Shown: positions 8,941 to 17,490, counted from the first letter of the stretch. The stretch: 64,000 nucleotides of DNA from Streptacidiphilus fuscans (GCF_015690355.1 NZ_JADPRT010000010.1:62001-126000); one strand, 5' to 3'. A program made the numbers and translations. The notes: generated by a model from the sequence alone, not told the origin.

Positions 8941-9681
8941 CTAGCCGACGTGGCCGCCGATGAGCTGTCCCAGCAGGAACGTCACTCCTGCCGCCGCGCC
9001 GCCGAGCGCCAGCTGGCGCAGCCCGCTGAACCACCACGTCCGCGCAGTGACCTTGCTGACCACGGCGCCGCAGAGGAACAAGCCGGCGACCGACAGCACC
9101 ACCGCGGGCAGCAACGAGGTCGCGCCCAGCAAGTAGGGAAGCAGCGGCAGCAGCGCGCCGAGCCCGAAGGAGATGAAGGACGAGACCGCCGCGACCAACG
9201 GCGACGGAAGGTCGTCGGGGTCTATGCCCAGCTCCTCGCGGGCATGGACGTCGAGCGCACGCTCGGGATCGGCGGACAGCTGCTGGGCGACCTCGAAGGC
9301 GAGGCGCGGTTCGACGCCGCGGTCGACGTACAGCTGTGCCAGCTCGGCGAGCTCCGCCTCCGGGTTGCGCAGCAGTTCCCTGCGCTCGATCTCCAGCTCC
9401 GCCTGCACCAGCTCGCGCTGCGAGGCGACGGAGGTGTACTCGCCGGCCGCCATCGAGAAAGCACCGGCGGCGAGACCGGCCAGGCCGGTCAGCACGACCA
9501 CGTTGTTGCTCGCGTGACCGCCGACGACGCCGGACATGAGCGCGAAGTTCGACACCAGGCCGTCCATCGCACCGAACACCGCCGGGCGCAGCCAGCCACC
9601 GTTCACGTCGCGGTGGTCGTGCTTGTAAGCCTCTGCGGTCTCGGCTATGTCCTGGGCGCTCATGGGCATCATCGTTGTCAC
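8941..9681 (-). CDS. VIT1/CCC1 family iron/manganese transporter
   Basis: A 246-residue membrane protein of the VIT1/CCC1 family, which moves Fe(II) or Mn(II) out of the cytoplasm. It has membrane segments at about residues 35-55 and 60-80, the hallmark GAMDGLVSNFAL and GAFSMAAGEYTSV sequences, a charged Glu-rich cytoplasmic stretch (about 90-160) that binds metal in this family, and three C-terminal membrane segments. Starts at 9681 or 9663 (MSAQDI) are both possible; neither has a clear ribosome-binding site. The upstream 95 bp carry two iron-box-like sequences, which fits iron control. It ends in a strong hairpin. Confidence 0.88.
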   Translation of the reverse strand: MTTMMPMSAQDIAETAEAYKHDHRDVNGGWLRPAVFGAMDGLVSNFALMSGVVGGHASNNVVVLTGLAGLAAGAFSMAAGEYTSVASQRELVQAELEIERRELLRNPEAELAELAQLYVDRGVEPRLAFEVAQQLSADPERALDVHAREELGIDPDDLPSPLVAAVSSFISFGLGALLPLLPYLLGATSLLPAVVLSVAGLFLCGAVVSKVTARTWWFSGLRQLALGGAAAGVTFLLGQLIGGHVG

Positions 9682-9719
9682 GTCGATGAACGTAACCTGC
9701 TCGCGCGCTCATTTCCAGC

Positions 9720-9776
9720 AAGGCAGGACTGCCTTACCACCGCTCTGACCTGGGAAGTTAGGCCTTCCTTGCCTTA
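9720..9776 (-). promoter_or_regulatory. Iron-box-like palindromes upstream of VIT gene
   Basis: A perfect inverted repeat AAGGCAG-GA-CTGCCTT lies at 9720-9735. A 19-mer at 9758-9776 matches 12 of 19 positions of the DtxR/IdeR/DmdR1 iron box TTAGGTTAGGCTAACCTAA, with the conserved TTAGG and CC-T outer ends. Together they suggest control by an iron-sensing DtxR-family repressor. The second site overlaps the stop codon of the acyltransferase pseudogene. Confidence 0.4.
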
Positions 9777-10918
9777 GTCGACCGCCGCGGGGACGCAGCC
9801 TGCGGTGCTCTCGGCCGCCACCTGGGGAGCGCTGACGCGAGCGGGAGGACCGACGGGACGCGACGTCGGACCGAGCCTCTTGATCAGCCGTCGTCCGACG
9901 CCGATCATCGGGGTCTCCACCCTCGCGTACAGCAGGTCGGCGATGGCCAGGGAGGCCAGCGCGACCACGGCGGCGAAGAGAGGTGTAGCCCGGGCCACGA
10001 GCGCGGCCGGGACGAGGGCGGCCACGACGGTCGTGGCCAGGGCCTGGACCAGGAGAGACCGTAGGAGCGCTCGCCGACCACGACGAAGGGCCGCCGGGAC
10101 AGCAGCCACCGGCCCGGTCCCGGTGCCAGCAGGCCCGGCAGCAGCAGCGCGACGCCGACCCCGTAGATGAGGATGGGCGTCTGCTCCCCGTGGAACCGGG
10201 TGACCAGGGCGGGGATGCTCGCGTGCAGGGCCAGGAAGCCGACGGCGACCGCACCGGCGACCAACGGGTGCGTCAACGGGCTGACCAGCGCGAATCCTCG
10301 CGGACTGTGCAGGACCAGTGCGAGCAGCGCGCCGATCAGCAGGACCCCGTAGTGGACGCCCATCCCGGACCAGGTCTGGTTGTAGGGAACGAGGACCAGC
10401 ACGAAGGCCAGCAGCGCGAGGGGGATCCGCAGCCGGGCGGCCACCGCGCCGACCGCGACCAGCAGCAGCGGCCAGACCAGGTAGAACTTCCACTCGATCC
10501 CGATGGTCCAGGTCTGGAGATAGGGGACGCCCGGCGGGATGTGGTACTCGTTCATGAACAGCAGGAAGTGCGGCAGGTGCTGTTTCAGTGCCGCCCACTG
10601 CCCGGCCTGGTGGTAGGCGGCGATCGCGGTGAACAGCAGCACCAGGTAGTACAGCGGCATGATCCGGAAGACGCGCCGCAGGTAGAAGTCGCGCAGCGAG
10701 ATCCGCCCGTTCCGGTCGTGCTCGCGCAGCATCAGCGTGGTGATCAGGAACCCGGACACCACGAAGAAGATGTGCACGCCGATCCAGCCGGACAGGAAGC
10801 TGCTCTGCGGTCCGCCGGTGTGGAAGAAGACGACGATCACCGCCGCGACGGCCCGCAGACCGTCGAGCGCGTCGAACCGTCGGAGGGCCAGGAACTCGGC
10901 GTGGGTGAGCCTGCGCAT
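9774..10918 (-). pseudogene. Acyltransferase 3 family membrane protein, frameshifted
   Basis: An integral-membrane acyltransferase (OafA/YrhL-like, used to O-acylate cell-surface glycans or antibiotics). It begins with the family signature FDALDGLRAVAAVIVVFFH and has about ten membrane segments. After VGERSYGL (near 10060) the frame switches to a Trp/Pro/Arg-rich nonsense tail, while the neighbouring frame continues correctly with LVQALATTVVAAL and on to ETPMIGVGRRL, ending at 9774. Restoring one base at about 10052-10058 gives a single 381-residue protein of normal length. Either a real one-base deletion or a sequencing error in a GC-rich run. Confidence 0.8.
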
Positions 10919-11009
10919 CGCGGATCATCGTAGCGAGCCGCCCGGCCTGCACGGGGTCAGGCCTCCCCAGAACAACTCCACACCCGGGTGACGGGGCGGG
11001 CCGTTCCCG

Positions 11010-11693
11010 CTACGCCGCCGCCGGCTGGGCGAGCCGCCCGTCGACCATCTCCAGCACCCGGTCGGCCGCGCCGAGTTGGGCCTTGTCGTGGGTGACCATG
11101 ACCGTCGCCGTGCCGTGCTCGCGGGTGATCCCGGACAGCAGGGAGACGATCTGCTCGCCGCGCTCGTGGTCCAGCGCGGACGTCGGCTCGTCGACCAGCA
11201 GCACCGACGGCTCCGCGAAGAGCGCGCGGGCGATGTTGACGCGCTGGCGCTCGCCGCCGGAGAGCTGGTGCGGGCGGCGGTGCTGCTTGCCGTCGGTGAG
11301 GCCGACCGAGGCCAGCAGCTCCTCGGCGCGCGCCGCGACCGCACGCGGCCGCCCGCCGCGCAGGTGGGCCACGGCCTGCAACTGCTCGACGGCAGTGAGC
11401 GAGGCGATCAGGTTGGACTGCTGGAACACGATGCCGATCCGGTCCCGGCGCAGCGCGGTGCGCTGCCGCCCGTCCATCGCGGTCGCGTCCTGACCCGCGA
11501 TCAGAACCCGTCCGCTGTCCGGGGTCTGCAGCGTCGCGGCGACGGCCAGCAGGCTGGACTTGCCGGAGCCGGACGGGCCGACGACGGCGACGAACTCGCC
11601 CGCGCCGACCTCCAGCGAGACGCGGTCCAGCGCGGTCAACCGGCGGTCGCCGTCGGGGTAGGTGAGGACGATGTCATGAAGAGCGAGGTTCAT
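11010..11693 (-). CDS. ABC transporter ATP-binding protein (LolD/MacB type)
   Basis: A 227-residue ATPase with Walker A GPSGSGKSS (about 39-47), a Q-loop (VFQQSN), signature LSGGERQ, Walker B VLLVDEP and an H-loop MVTHD. It matches the LolD/MacB/FtsE-like class that pairs with FtsX-fold permeases and acts by mechanotransmission (lipoprotein release, peptide efflux or sensing) rather than by a classical channel. Its ATG overlaps the permease stop by 4 bp, so the pair is one translationally coupled unit. It lies divergent to a two-component system, an arrangement often seen for cell-envelope stress exporters. Confidence 0.93.
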   Translation of the reverse strand: MNLALHDIVLTYPDGDRRLTALDRVSLEVGAGEFVAVVGPSGSGKSSLLAVAATLQTPDSGRVLIAGQDATAMDGRQRTALRRDRIGIVFQQSNLIASLTAVEQLQAVAHLRGGRPRAVAARAEELLASVGLTDGKQHRRPHQLSGGERQRVNIARALFAEPSVLLVDEPTSALDHERGEQIVSLLSGITREHGTATVMVTHDKAQLGAADRVLEMVDGRLAQPAAA

Positions 11694-12772
11694 CGGTTGG
11701 CTCCCAGGGCGGTCAGCGGGTCGACGGAGGTGATGCGGCGCACGGCGAGGGCCGCGCCGGCGAGGCCCAGCAGGACCATGACGACGACGGGCACCGCGAC
11801 CGTCGCCGCGCCGAGGGTGAACGGCATCCCGGTGCCGCCCAGCAGCGCTCCCCCGCCGAAGCCGATCAGCGCTCCGGTGAGCGCGCCGCCCAGCAGCATC
11901 GCCAGCGCCTGCGCCAGGGCGTCGCGGACCAGGTAGGCGCTGGACGCGCCGACGGCCTTGAGCACCGCGATGTCGGCCCGGCGCTGCACCGTCCAGACGG
12001 TGAAGAACGCGCCGACCACCAGTGCGCTGACCGCGAAGAGGAAACCCTGGATCAGCTGCAGGCTGCCCTGCTCGGCGGAGAAGCCGTCGATACCGGCGAG
12101 CGCGGCGCCGCGGCTGACCATGTCGGTGTTCTGCGCCTTGTCCAGCGCGTTCAGCGTGGCGGCGTCGGCGGTGCCGGGATCGACGGCGAGCGCGTTGGGC
12201 TGCTGCGCGCCCGTCACCTGCTGCCAGGTGGCCTGCGGCGTCCAGACGCTGGGCGCGTGGCCGTAGGAGCGGTCGTCGGTGATGCCGGAGACGGTGAGGG
12301 TCCGGCCGCCCACGGCGACCTGGTCACCGGTCTTGATCCCGTCCGTCGACGCGACCTTCTGGCTCACGGCGACCTGCCCGTCCTGCGGGGCCGTGCCGGA
12401 GGCCAGCGGCGGCAGCAACCCGGCGGGCGCGCCGAGCACGCTCACCGAGGTCGCGCCGAACGAGCCGGTCAGCCGGGACATGGCCACGCCGAGCGGCTGC
12501 ACCGAGCCGATGCCCGGCGCCGACTCCCAGGCACGCTGCTGCGCGGCGCTGATGGAGCTGTTGCTGAACGACACCTGCGGAGTCGCGCCGCCGGGCGCGC
12601 CGAAGACGACGTCGGCGGCGGGCAGTTGCGCGATCGCGGAGGAGGAGTCGGAGGCGAGGCCGCCGGTGAGTCCGTAGAGGAAGACCACCAACGTGGTGAT
12701 GAGCGTGACGACCGCGCCCATCAGGGCGAAGCGCCCCTTGGCGAAGCGGATGTCACGCAGGGCGACGAACAC
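11690..12772 (-). CDS. FtsX-like ABC transporter permease
   Basis: A 360-residue permease with one N-terminal membrane segment (about 17-40), a large extracytoplasmic domain (about 41-235, Ser/Thr/Ala-rich), and three C-terminal membrane segments with the FtsX-type region (AVLKAVGASSAYLVRDAL). Works with the adjacent ATPase. The substrate is unknown. It starts at an ATG 171 bp from the divergent histidine kinase, and the gap holds a perfect 18-bp inverted repeat that may control both directions. Confidence 0.9.
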   Translation of the reverse strand: MFVALRDIRFAKGRFALMGAVVTLITTLVVFLYGLTGGLASDSSSAIAQLPAADVVFGAPGGATPQVSFSNSSISAAQQRAWESAPGIGSVQPLGVAMSRLTGSFGATSVSVLGAPAGLLPPLASGTAPQDGQVAVSQKVASTDGIKTGDQVAVGGRTLTVSGITDDRSYGHAPSVWTPQATWQQVTGAQQPNALAVDPGTADAATLNALDKAQNTDMVSRGAALAGIDGFSAEQGSLQLIQGFLFAVSALVVGAFFTVWTVQRRADIAVLKAVGASSAYLVRDALAQALAMLLGGALTGALIGFGGGALLGGTGMPFTLGAATVAVPVVVMVLLGLAGAALAVRRITSVDPLTALGANR

Positions 12773-12879
12773 GGTGAGGACTCCTCGATGGTGCCGACTC
12801 GGTTTCCCGGGTGTGGGCTGACGTACTCCACGCTCGCGTTTTCGCCGCCGCTTTCCATCAGGGAGACGGTCGGTTCCGA

Positions 12880-12897
12880 ATCAACCGAAAGGTTGAT
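12880..12897. promoter_or_regulatory. Inverted repeat in ABC/two-component divergent promoter
   Basis: ATCAACC-GAAA-GGTTGAT, a perfect 7-4-7 inverted repeat, lies midway between the divergent permease (12772) and histidine-kinase (12944) starts. Its size suits a dimeric NarL/LuxR-type regulator such as the one encoded downstream; that link is inference. Confidence 0.5.
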
Positions 12898-12943
12898 AGC
12901 CGGGCCCGTCGTCCTGTCGGTGCCGGGACGTAGGGTCGACGGC

Positions 12944-14224
12944 ATGAGCAGCACCGACGCGCGTCCCGCGCACCCCGACCAGCACGACCCGGCGCAGATG
13001 CCCGCGCTCCGGTTCATGCGGGTGGCGCTGCACGCGATGTTCTACGCACTGCTCGTGGTCGGCTGTGTGGGCGGCGGGGTCGCCGCCTGGTCGTTGGGGG
13101 TCGCGCTCGGTGTCGCCTATGCGGTGGGCGGCCGGTTCGCGCGCCAGGGCGGCGGTGGCCCGGACGCGTCGCGGACGCCGATGCTGGCCTGGCTCGGCCT
13201 GATCACCCTGCTCTGGCTCGCACTGGCCGCGGTCTCGCCGTCGGCGGGCTACGTCGCCTTCCCGCTGTACTTCCTCTATCTGCACCTGCTGCCGCCCAGG
13301 TGGTCACTGCCCGCCGTGGTGCTGGTGACGGGCGTGGTCATCGCCGCCCAGTCCGGTACGTCGGGCGGGCTGACCGCGGCCAAGGTGATAGGCCCCTGCG
13401 CCGGCGCGGCCGTCGCGGTGCTGACCGCCTACGGCTATGCGGGGCTGTACCGGGAGAGCCGCAGACGCCAGGCACTGATCGACGATCTCGTCCGCACCCG
13501 CGACGAGTTGGCCGCGACCCAGCGCGAGGCCGGGCGGCTGGCCGAACGGCAGCGGCTGGCGCGCGAGATCCACGACACCCTCGCCCAGGGCCTCTCCAGC
13601 ATCGTGCTGCTGGCCCGCTCGGCGGAGTCCGCGCTGCCGTCCACCGTGGCCGGCGGCCCTGCGGGCGAGCGGGTCCGCGAGATCGGTGCGACGGCGAGCG
13701 CCAACCTGGCCGAGGCGCGCCGCTTCGTCGCCGCGCTGACCCCGCCGCCGCTCCAGGACGCGACGTTGGCCGAGGCGCTGCGCCGGGTCACCGCCGGGTT
13801 CGGTCCGACGCCCGAGGTCGCGTTCCACCTGGACGGCGAGCCGTACCCGCTGCCGGTCGAGGCGGAGGTCGCCCTGCTGCGGCTGACCCAGGAGGCGCTG
13901 GCCAACGTCCGCCGCCACGCGCAGGCGCGACGTGCGGCGGTCACCCTGGCCTATCTGGACGACCAGGTCACGCTCGACGTCTTCGACGACGGCGTCGGGT
14001 TCGCCGCCGACGCCGTGCCCGACCCGGGCAGCGTCCCCGACGCGGTGGACGGGCGTCCGCGCTTCGGCCTGCACGGGATGCGGGAGCGGATCGCGGAGTT
14101 GGGCGGCAGCCTCACCATCGAGTCCAGCCCGGGCGAGGGCACGGCCGTCGCCGTCGCGCTCCCGCTCACCGCGCTCGACGCGCCCCAGAGCCCCGCTCCT
14201 CCCCTACCTGCACCCGCGCCCTGA
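12944..14224 (+). CDS. Sensor histidine kinase (HisKA_3 / NarL-type)
   Basis: A 426-residue membrane kinase. Residues about 25-175 hold five or six membrane segments with no large external sensor domain. Then comes a coiled linker rich in Arg/Glu and the HisKA_3 dimerisation box EIHDTLAQGLSS, with the phospho-acceptor His at about 210. The ATPase domain shows an N box (LANVRRHA, about 319-326) and a G box (DDGVGF, about 348). The frame is open far upstream, but the ATG at 12944 follows a purine-rich GGGACGTAGGG and starts just before the first membrane segment. It is followed 47 bp later by its response regulator. Confidence 0.92.
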   Translation: MSSTDARPAHPDQHDPAQMPALRFMRVALHAMFYALLVVGCVGGGVAAWSLGVALGVAYAVGGRFARQGGGGPDASRTPMLAWLGLITLLWLALAAVSPSAGYVAFPLYFLYLHLLPPRWSLPAVVLVTGVVIAAQSGTSGGLTAAKVIGPCAGAAVAVLTAYGYAGLYRESRRRQALIDDLVRTRDELAATQREAGRLAERQRLAREIHDTLAQGLSSIVLLARSAESALPSTVAGGPAGERVREIGATASANLAEARRFVAALTPPPLQDATLAEALRRVTAGFGPTPEVAFHLDGEPYPLPVEAEVALLRLTQEALANVRRHAQARRAAVTLAYLDDQVTLDVFDDGVGFAADAVPDPGSVPDAVDGRPRFGLHGMRERIAELGGSLTIESSPGEGTAVAVALPLTALDAPQSPAPPLPAPAP

Positions 14225-14271
14225 CCGACCGCCCTGCCTCTCCCCTCTCCTCCCCTTCCCGGAGCCCCGCT

Positions 14272-14916
14272 GTGATCACCGTCCTGCTCGTCGACGACCA
14301 CCCGGTCGTCCGCCGTGGTCTGCGGGCCCTGCTGGACGAGCTGCCGGAGCTGGAGCCGGTGGGCGAGGCGGCCGACGGAGCCGAGGCGCTGCGGCTGCTG
14401 GAGCAGTTCGAGGCCGAGGGCAGGCCGCGCCCCGACGTGGTGCTGATGGACCTTCAGATGGGTTCCGGCATGCACGGCGTGGATGCCACCCGCCGGATCA
14501 CGGCCCTGCCCGACCCGCCCGCCGTGCTGATCCTCACCACCTACAGCACCGACGCCGACATCCTCTCCGCCGTCGAGGCCGGGGCCACCGGCTATCTGCT
14601 CAAGGACGCCCCGCCGGAGGAGCTCGCCGCAGCGCTGCGCGCGGCGGCCAAGGGCGACACGGTGCTCGCCCCGCCCGTCGCGGCCCGGTTGCTCGGCCGC
14701 GTCCGGTCCAAACGGCCGACGCTCTCGCCGCGCGAGTCGGAGATCCTGGAGCTGCTCGCCGAGGGGCTGGCCAACCGTCAGATCTCCAAGCGGCTCTTCA
14801 TCAGCGAGGCCACCGTGAAGACGCACCTGGTCCACATCTACGACAAGCTCGGCGTGGACAGCCGCACCGCCGCGATCGCCGCCGGAATGCAGTCGGGGCT
14901 GATCCGGCCCAGATAG
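14272..14916 (+). CDS. NarL/LuxR-family response regulator
   Basis: A 214-residue regulator. The receiver domain (1-120) has the acidic pocket DD at 8-9, the phospho-acceptor Asp60 (VVLMD), Thr near 90 and Lys110 region (YLLKDA). A LuxR-type helix-turn-helix at about 151-200 carries LSPRESEILELLAEG and the recognition helix SEATVKTHLVHIYDKL. GTG start preceded by GGAG. It is paired with the upstream kinase; the probable target is the divergent FtsX-type exporter, through the inverted repeat at 12880-12897. Confidence 0.93.
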   Translation: MITVLLVDDHPVVRRGLRALLDELPELEPVGEAADGAEALRLLEQFEAEGRPRPDVVLMDLQMGSGMHGVDATRRITALPDPPAVLILTTYSTDADILSAVEAGATGYLLKDAPPEELAAALRAAAKGDTVLAPPVAARLLGRVRSKRPTLSPRESEILELLAEGLANRQISKRLFISEATVKTHLVHIYDKLGVDSRTAAIAAGMQSGLIRPR

Positions 14917-14933
14917 GCAGCCGGATCAGCCCC
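14895..14933. terminator. Bidirectional hairpin after response regulator
   Basis: A perfect 14-bp stem (GGGGCTGATCCGGC at 14895-14908 with its complement at 14920-14933) has an 11-base loop that contains the regulator's stop codon. It separates two convergent transcription units. Confidence 0.8.
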
Positions 14934-14958
14934 GTCGGCTGACACTACTGATGGTTCG

Positions 14959-15843
14959 TCAGGAGCCGCTCGGGCTCGGCGCGGCCGCGTTGTTGTGCGC
15001 GGTCGGCGAGGCCAGCGCCGCGGCGCTCGGGCCCGAGAGGGTGCCCAGCGGCTTGCCCTTGTTCGCCTCGTCCACCCAGGCGGTGAAGGCGGCGGGCGAG
15101 ATCTGCTGGTTCTTGTAGCTCGGGTAGGCCGGGGTCCCGTTCAGCAGCACGGTCGGCGTCGAGGTGTAGCCGGACTTGCCGAAGTCGGTCTCCACGGCGG
15201 TGACCCAACTGCCGTAGGCGTTGCCGTTGACACACGATTCAAAGCTCGGTGTGTCGAGTCCGGGGACCTGTTTGGCCAGGCTGATCAGGACGGTCTTGTT
15301 CGCCCAGGCGTCGACGGTCTCGTCGGGCTGGTTGGCGTAGAGGACGTCGTGGTAGTCGTGGAACCTGCCCACGTTCTGCGCGCAGCCCAGCGCGTTGGCC
15401 GCGTTCTTCGACCCGGACCCGTTGTCGTGCGTGTCGATGAACGACACCACGTGGTACTGGATCTGGATCTTGCCCTCGGCCAGCAGCTTGTTCATGGTCT
15501 GCTTCATGCCGGACTCGAACTGCTCGCAGGCCGGGCAGCGCGGGTCCTCGTAGACGGTGACCGTCGAGGGCGCGTCGGTCGCGCCGACGGGGATCACCAG
15601 CTTGGTGTTGCCGATGGTGCCGCCGGGCGCCTGGGTCGCGGCGTTGTAGCTGCTGGAACGGCCGTTCTGGATCAGGATCCCGATCGCGACCAGCACCACG
15701 ATGACGGCCAGCACGGCGCCGATGATGCCGTACTGACGCTTCTTCCGGGCCTTGGCCTCCTGTTTGGCGCGTTCTTCCTGCATCTTGGCACGGGCGCTGC
15801 GCTTGCCCTCGTCGTTCTTCTGACTCATCAGTTCGTCTGTCAT
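14959..15843 (-). CDS. Membrane-anchored DsbA-like thiol oxidoreductase
   Basis: A 294-residue thioredoxin-fold protein. Residues 1-38 are highly charged and cytoplasmic, 39-58 form a membrane anchor, and the rest is extracytoplasmic. The active site is CPAC (Cys103, Cys106) in YEDPRCPACEQF, and the cis-Pro loop is STPTVLLNG. Two further cysteines (GCAQN and FESCVNG) can pair with each other, as in actinobacterial DsbA-like proteins. The C-terminus is Ala/Ser/Pro-rich and disordered. It is probably an oxidase or isomerase for secreted proteins. It lies 53 bp after the MauE-like gene, which may reoxidise or reduce it. Starts at 15843 or five codons later are both possible. Confidence 0.9.
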   Translation of the reverse strand: MTDELMSQKNDEGKRSARAKMQEERAKQEAKARKKRQYGIIGAVLAVIVVLVAIGILIQNGRSSSYNAATQAPGGTIGNTKLVIPVGATDAPSTVTVYEDPRCPACEQFESGMKQTMNKLLAEGKIQIQYHVVSFIDTHDNGSGSKNAANALGCAQNVGRFHDYHDVLYANQPDETVDAWANKTVLISLAKQVPGLDTPSFESCVNGNAYGSWVTAVETDFGKSGYTSTPTVLLNGTPAYPSYKNQQISPAAFTAWVDEANKGKPLGTLSGPSAAALASPTAHNNAAAPSPSGS

Positions 15844-15896
15844 CTGTCTGCTCGGTTCTGCGTCGTGCGCGGGGGACGAGGCTGCCGGCTAGCGCC

Positions 15897-16415
15897 TCAC
15901 TGGTCGACCAACCAGGCGTCGAGGGAGAGGCGGCTCTTCGGACGCCAGACCAACCAGGCCACCAGCAGCAGGAATCCGCAGTCGCGGAGGATCTCCTGCC
16001 AGTACTCGGTCTGCGAGGCCGCGACCGCACCGCCCCCGCCGAAGCACCCGCAGTCGATCGCGATCCCGCGCGCCCAGACGGACGCGATGGCGGCGATGTA
16101 GACCAGCAGCAGTACCCCGGAGATGACCGCGACGATCCGGGTGCCGAGACCGACCACCAGCAGCAACGCCAGGGCCAGCTCCAGGAAGGGCATGCCGTAG
16201 CCGATCGGGTTGACGAGCGACTCCGGCAGGATCCGGTAGACCCGGACCGCCTGGGCGGCGGCCTCCGGGTCGGAGACCTTGGCCAGTCCGGCCCAGGCCC
16301 AGACCACTGCCAGCCCGAGCCGTACCGCCGTGCTGATCCACGGCACCGCCCCGGCCCACCGCCCGTCCGGACCGGTGGTCCGGCCCGGCGTGTGCGCCGG
16401 CTGCTCTGTGATCAC
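15897..16415 (-). CDS. MauE/DoxX-family redox membrane protein
   Basis: A 172-residue protein with four membrane segments (about 28-46, 72-90, 93-113, 140-158). It matches the MauE/DoxX family, including the marker DCGCFGG at 121-127 with Cys122 and Cys124, a vicinal thiol pair at the membrane surface. In methylamine utilisation MauE acts with a thioredoxin-like partner in disulfide formation; here the partner is evidently the DsbA-like protein encoded just downstream. GTG start with GGGAGG upstream. An electron-relay role across the membrane is inferred from the family and the gene pair. Confidence 0.85.
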   Translation of the reverse strand: MITEQPAHTPGRTTGPDGRWAGAVPWISTAVRLGLAVVWAWAGLAKVSDPEAAAQAVRVYRILPESLVNPIGYGMPFLELALALLLVVGLGTRIVAVISGVLLLVYIAAIASVWARGIAIDCGCFGGGGAVAASQTEYWQEILRDCGFLLLVAWLVWRPKSRLSLDAWLVDQ

Positions 16416-16489
16416 CGGTGCTCGCCTCCCTCTGACGCCTCTTAGGCAATACGGACTAATCCTGCCGTATCATCCGTAATCGGCTCGGA

Positions 16490-17365
16490 TCATTGGCCGC
16501 GATTCGCTGCGTTCTCGACAAATCGCTGCAGCGCACCCGGATCGTTCAGCAGCTCCGGGTGCGCCCACAGGTCGACCTCGGTGCCGTCGAGCAGCATCGA
16601 CGGCGTGCCATGGTGCACACCTGACGTGTCGTAGACGTGCTGTGCGGCGTCGACCCAGGGCTTCCAGTAGAGCGTGCGAACCTCGGCGTCGAACGCCGCG
16701 CCGCGCAGCCCCGGCACGTGCGAGGCGATGTCGAGCAGCCGCGCAGGGGTGAACCCGTCCACCTCCTCGGCGGGTTGGTTGGCGAAGAGCAACGCGTGGA
16801 ACAGCGGAAACCCGCCGTGAGCGAGAGCGGCGCGGGCCGCGTCCGAGGCGAGGACCGCGCCGGGACCGGGCAGACGTTCGTCGAGTGACGACTCGATCAC
16901 GTAGTGGACGAGCAGCTGGTGACGTGCCATCAGCATCCGCAGCGTCGGCCCCTGACGGTTCTCGAACGGGCCCGTGCTGTCGCAGCGGTAGTCCTCGAAG
17001 AGGGTGAGCTGGACGGGCGCGTCCGCGTAGCCGACGTCGACGGTTGCGCCGTCGTCGTCGAGGCGCGCCGGCAGCCCGAGCGCGACCGCCCGGTCCGCGA
17101 GGTCGTCAACGGCCTGCCCCGGCTGCGGCTTCACCCCCGGCTTGGGGTTGGGCTTGGACTGGGGGTTGGGCTTGGGCTTCGCAGCCGGCCTGCCGTGGGG
17201 CGCGGTCGCATGGTGGTGGCCGCGATGGCCGCCGTGATGGGCGCGGTGGTGTGCACGGGCCTGGGCGAGTGCCGAGTCGAGGTCCGCCTCGGCGGCGAGG
17301 GCCGCGACCAGCACGACCGCGGCGACAGCGGCACGGACCACCATGGCGCGTTGCGAACCTGCCAC
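16490..17365 (-). CDS. Secreted His-rich DsbA-like protein with a single cysteine
   Basis: A 291-residue exported thioredoxin-fold protein, related to the DsbA-like protein two genes away: both share LFANQP, VPGL and the cis-Pro loop (GTPSMLLDG). In the active site CPAC has become CDST, leaving Cys128 as the only cysteine in the whole protein. After the signal peptide (about 1-26) there is a segment with nine histidines between residues 39 and 57, then a Lys-Pro-Asn repeat linker (62-83). A monothiol thioredoxin fold with a His-rich arm suggests metal (Cu or Zn) handling or a thiol-binding role rather than disulfide catalysis; this is inference. GTG start with a strong AAGGAGG seven bases upstream. 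Confidence 0.8.
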   Translation of the reverse strand: MAGSQRAMVVRAAVAAVVLVAALAAEADLDSALAQARAHHRAHHGGHRGHHHATAPHGRPAAKPKPNPQSKPNPKPGVKPQPGQAVDDLADRAVALGLPARLDDDGATVDVGYADAPVQLTLFEDYRCDSTGPFENRQGPTLRMLMARHQLLVHYVIESSLDERLPGPGAVLASDAARAALAHGGFPLFHALLFANQPAEEVDGFTPARLLDIASHVPGLRGAAFDAEVRTLYWKPWVDAAQHVYDTSGVHHGTPSMLLDGTEVDLWAHPELLNDPGALQRFVENAANRGQ

Positions 17366-17490
17366 AGCGGAACCTCCTTCTGATCACGTCCTGATCGCAG
17401 CTGAGTGCTTCTGCACGTCACCTGCCGGATCATGAACGAGAAGAAAGGCGCACCCCGTGCGCGCCACGCTCCACGTCACCGGAACGAGTG

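Noticed and set aside
12257..12943. N-terminal extension of the histidine kinase
   Set aside because: It would overlap the divergent permease gene in antisense; the ATG at 12944 fits the membrane start.
17050..17250. Possible repeat array near the His-rich protein
   Set aside because: The repetition is codon-level Lys-Pro-Asn and His runs within a coding region, not a CRISPR or mobile element.
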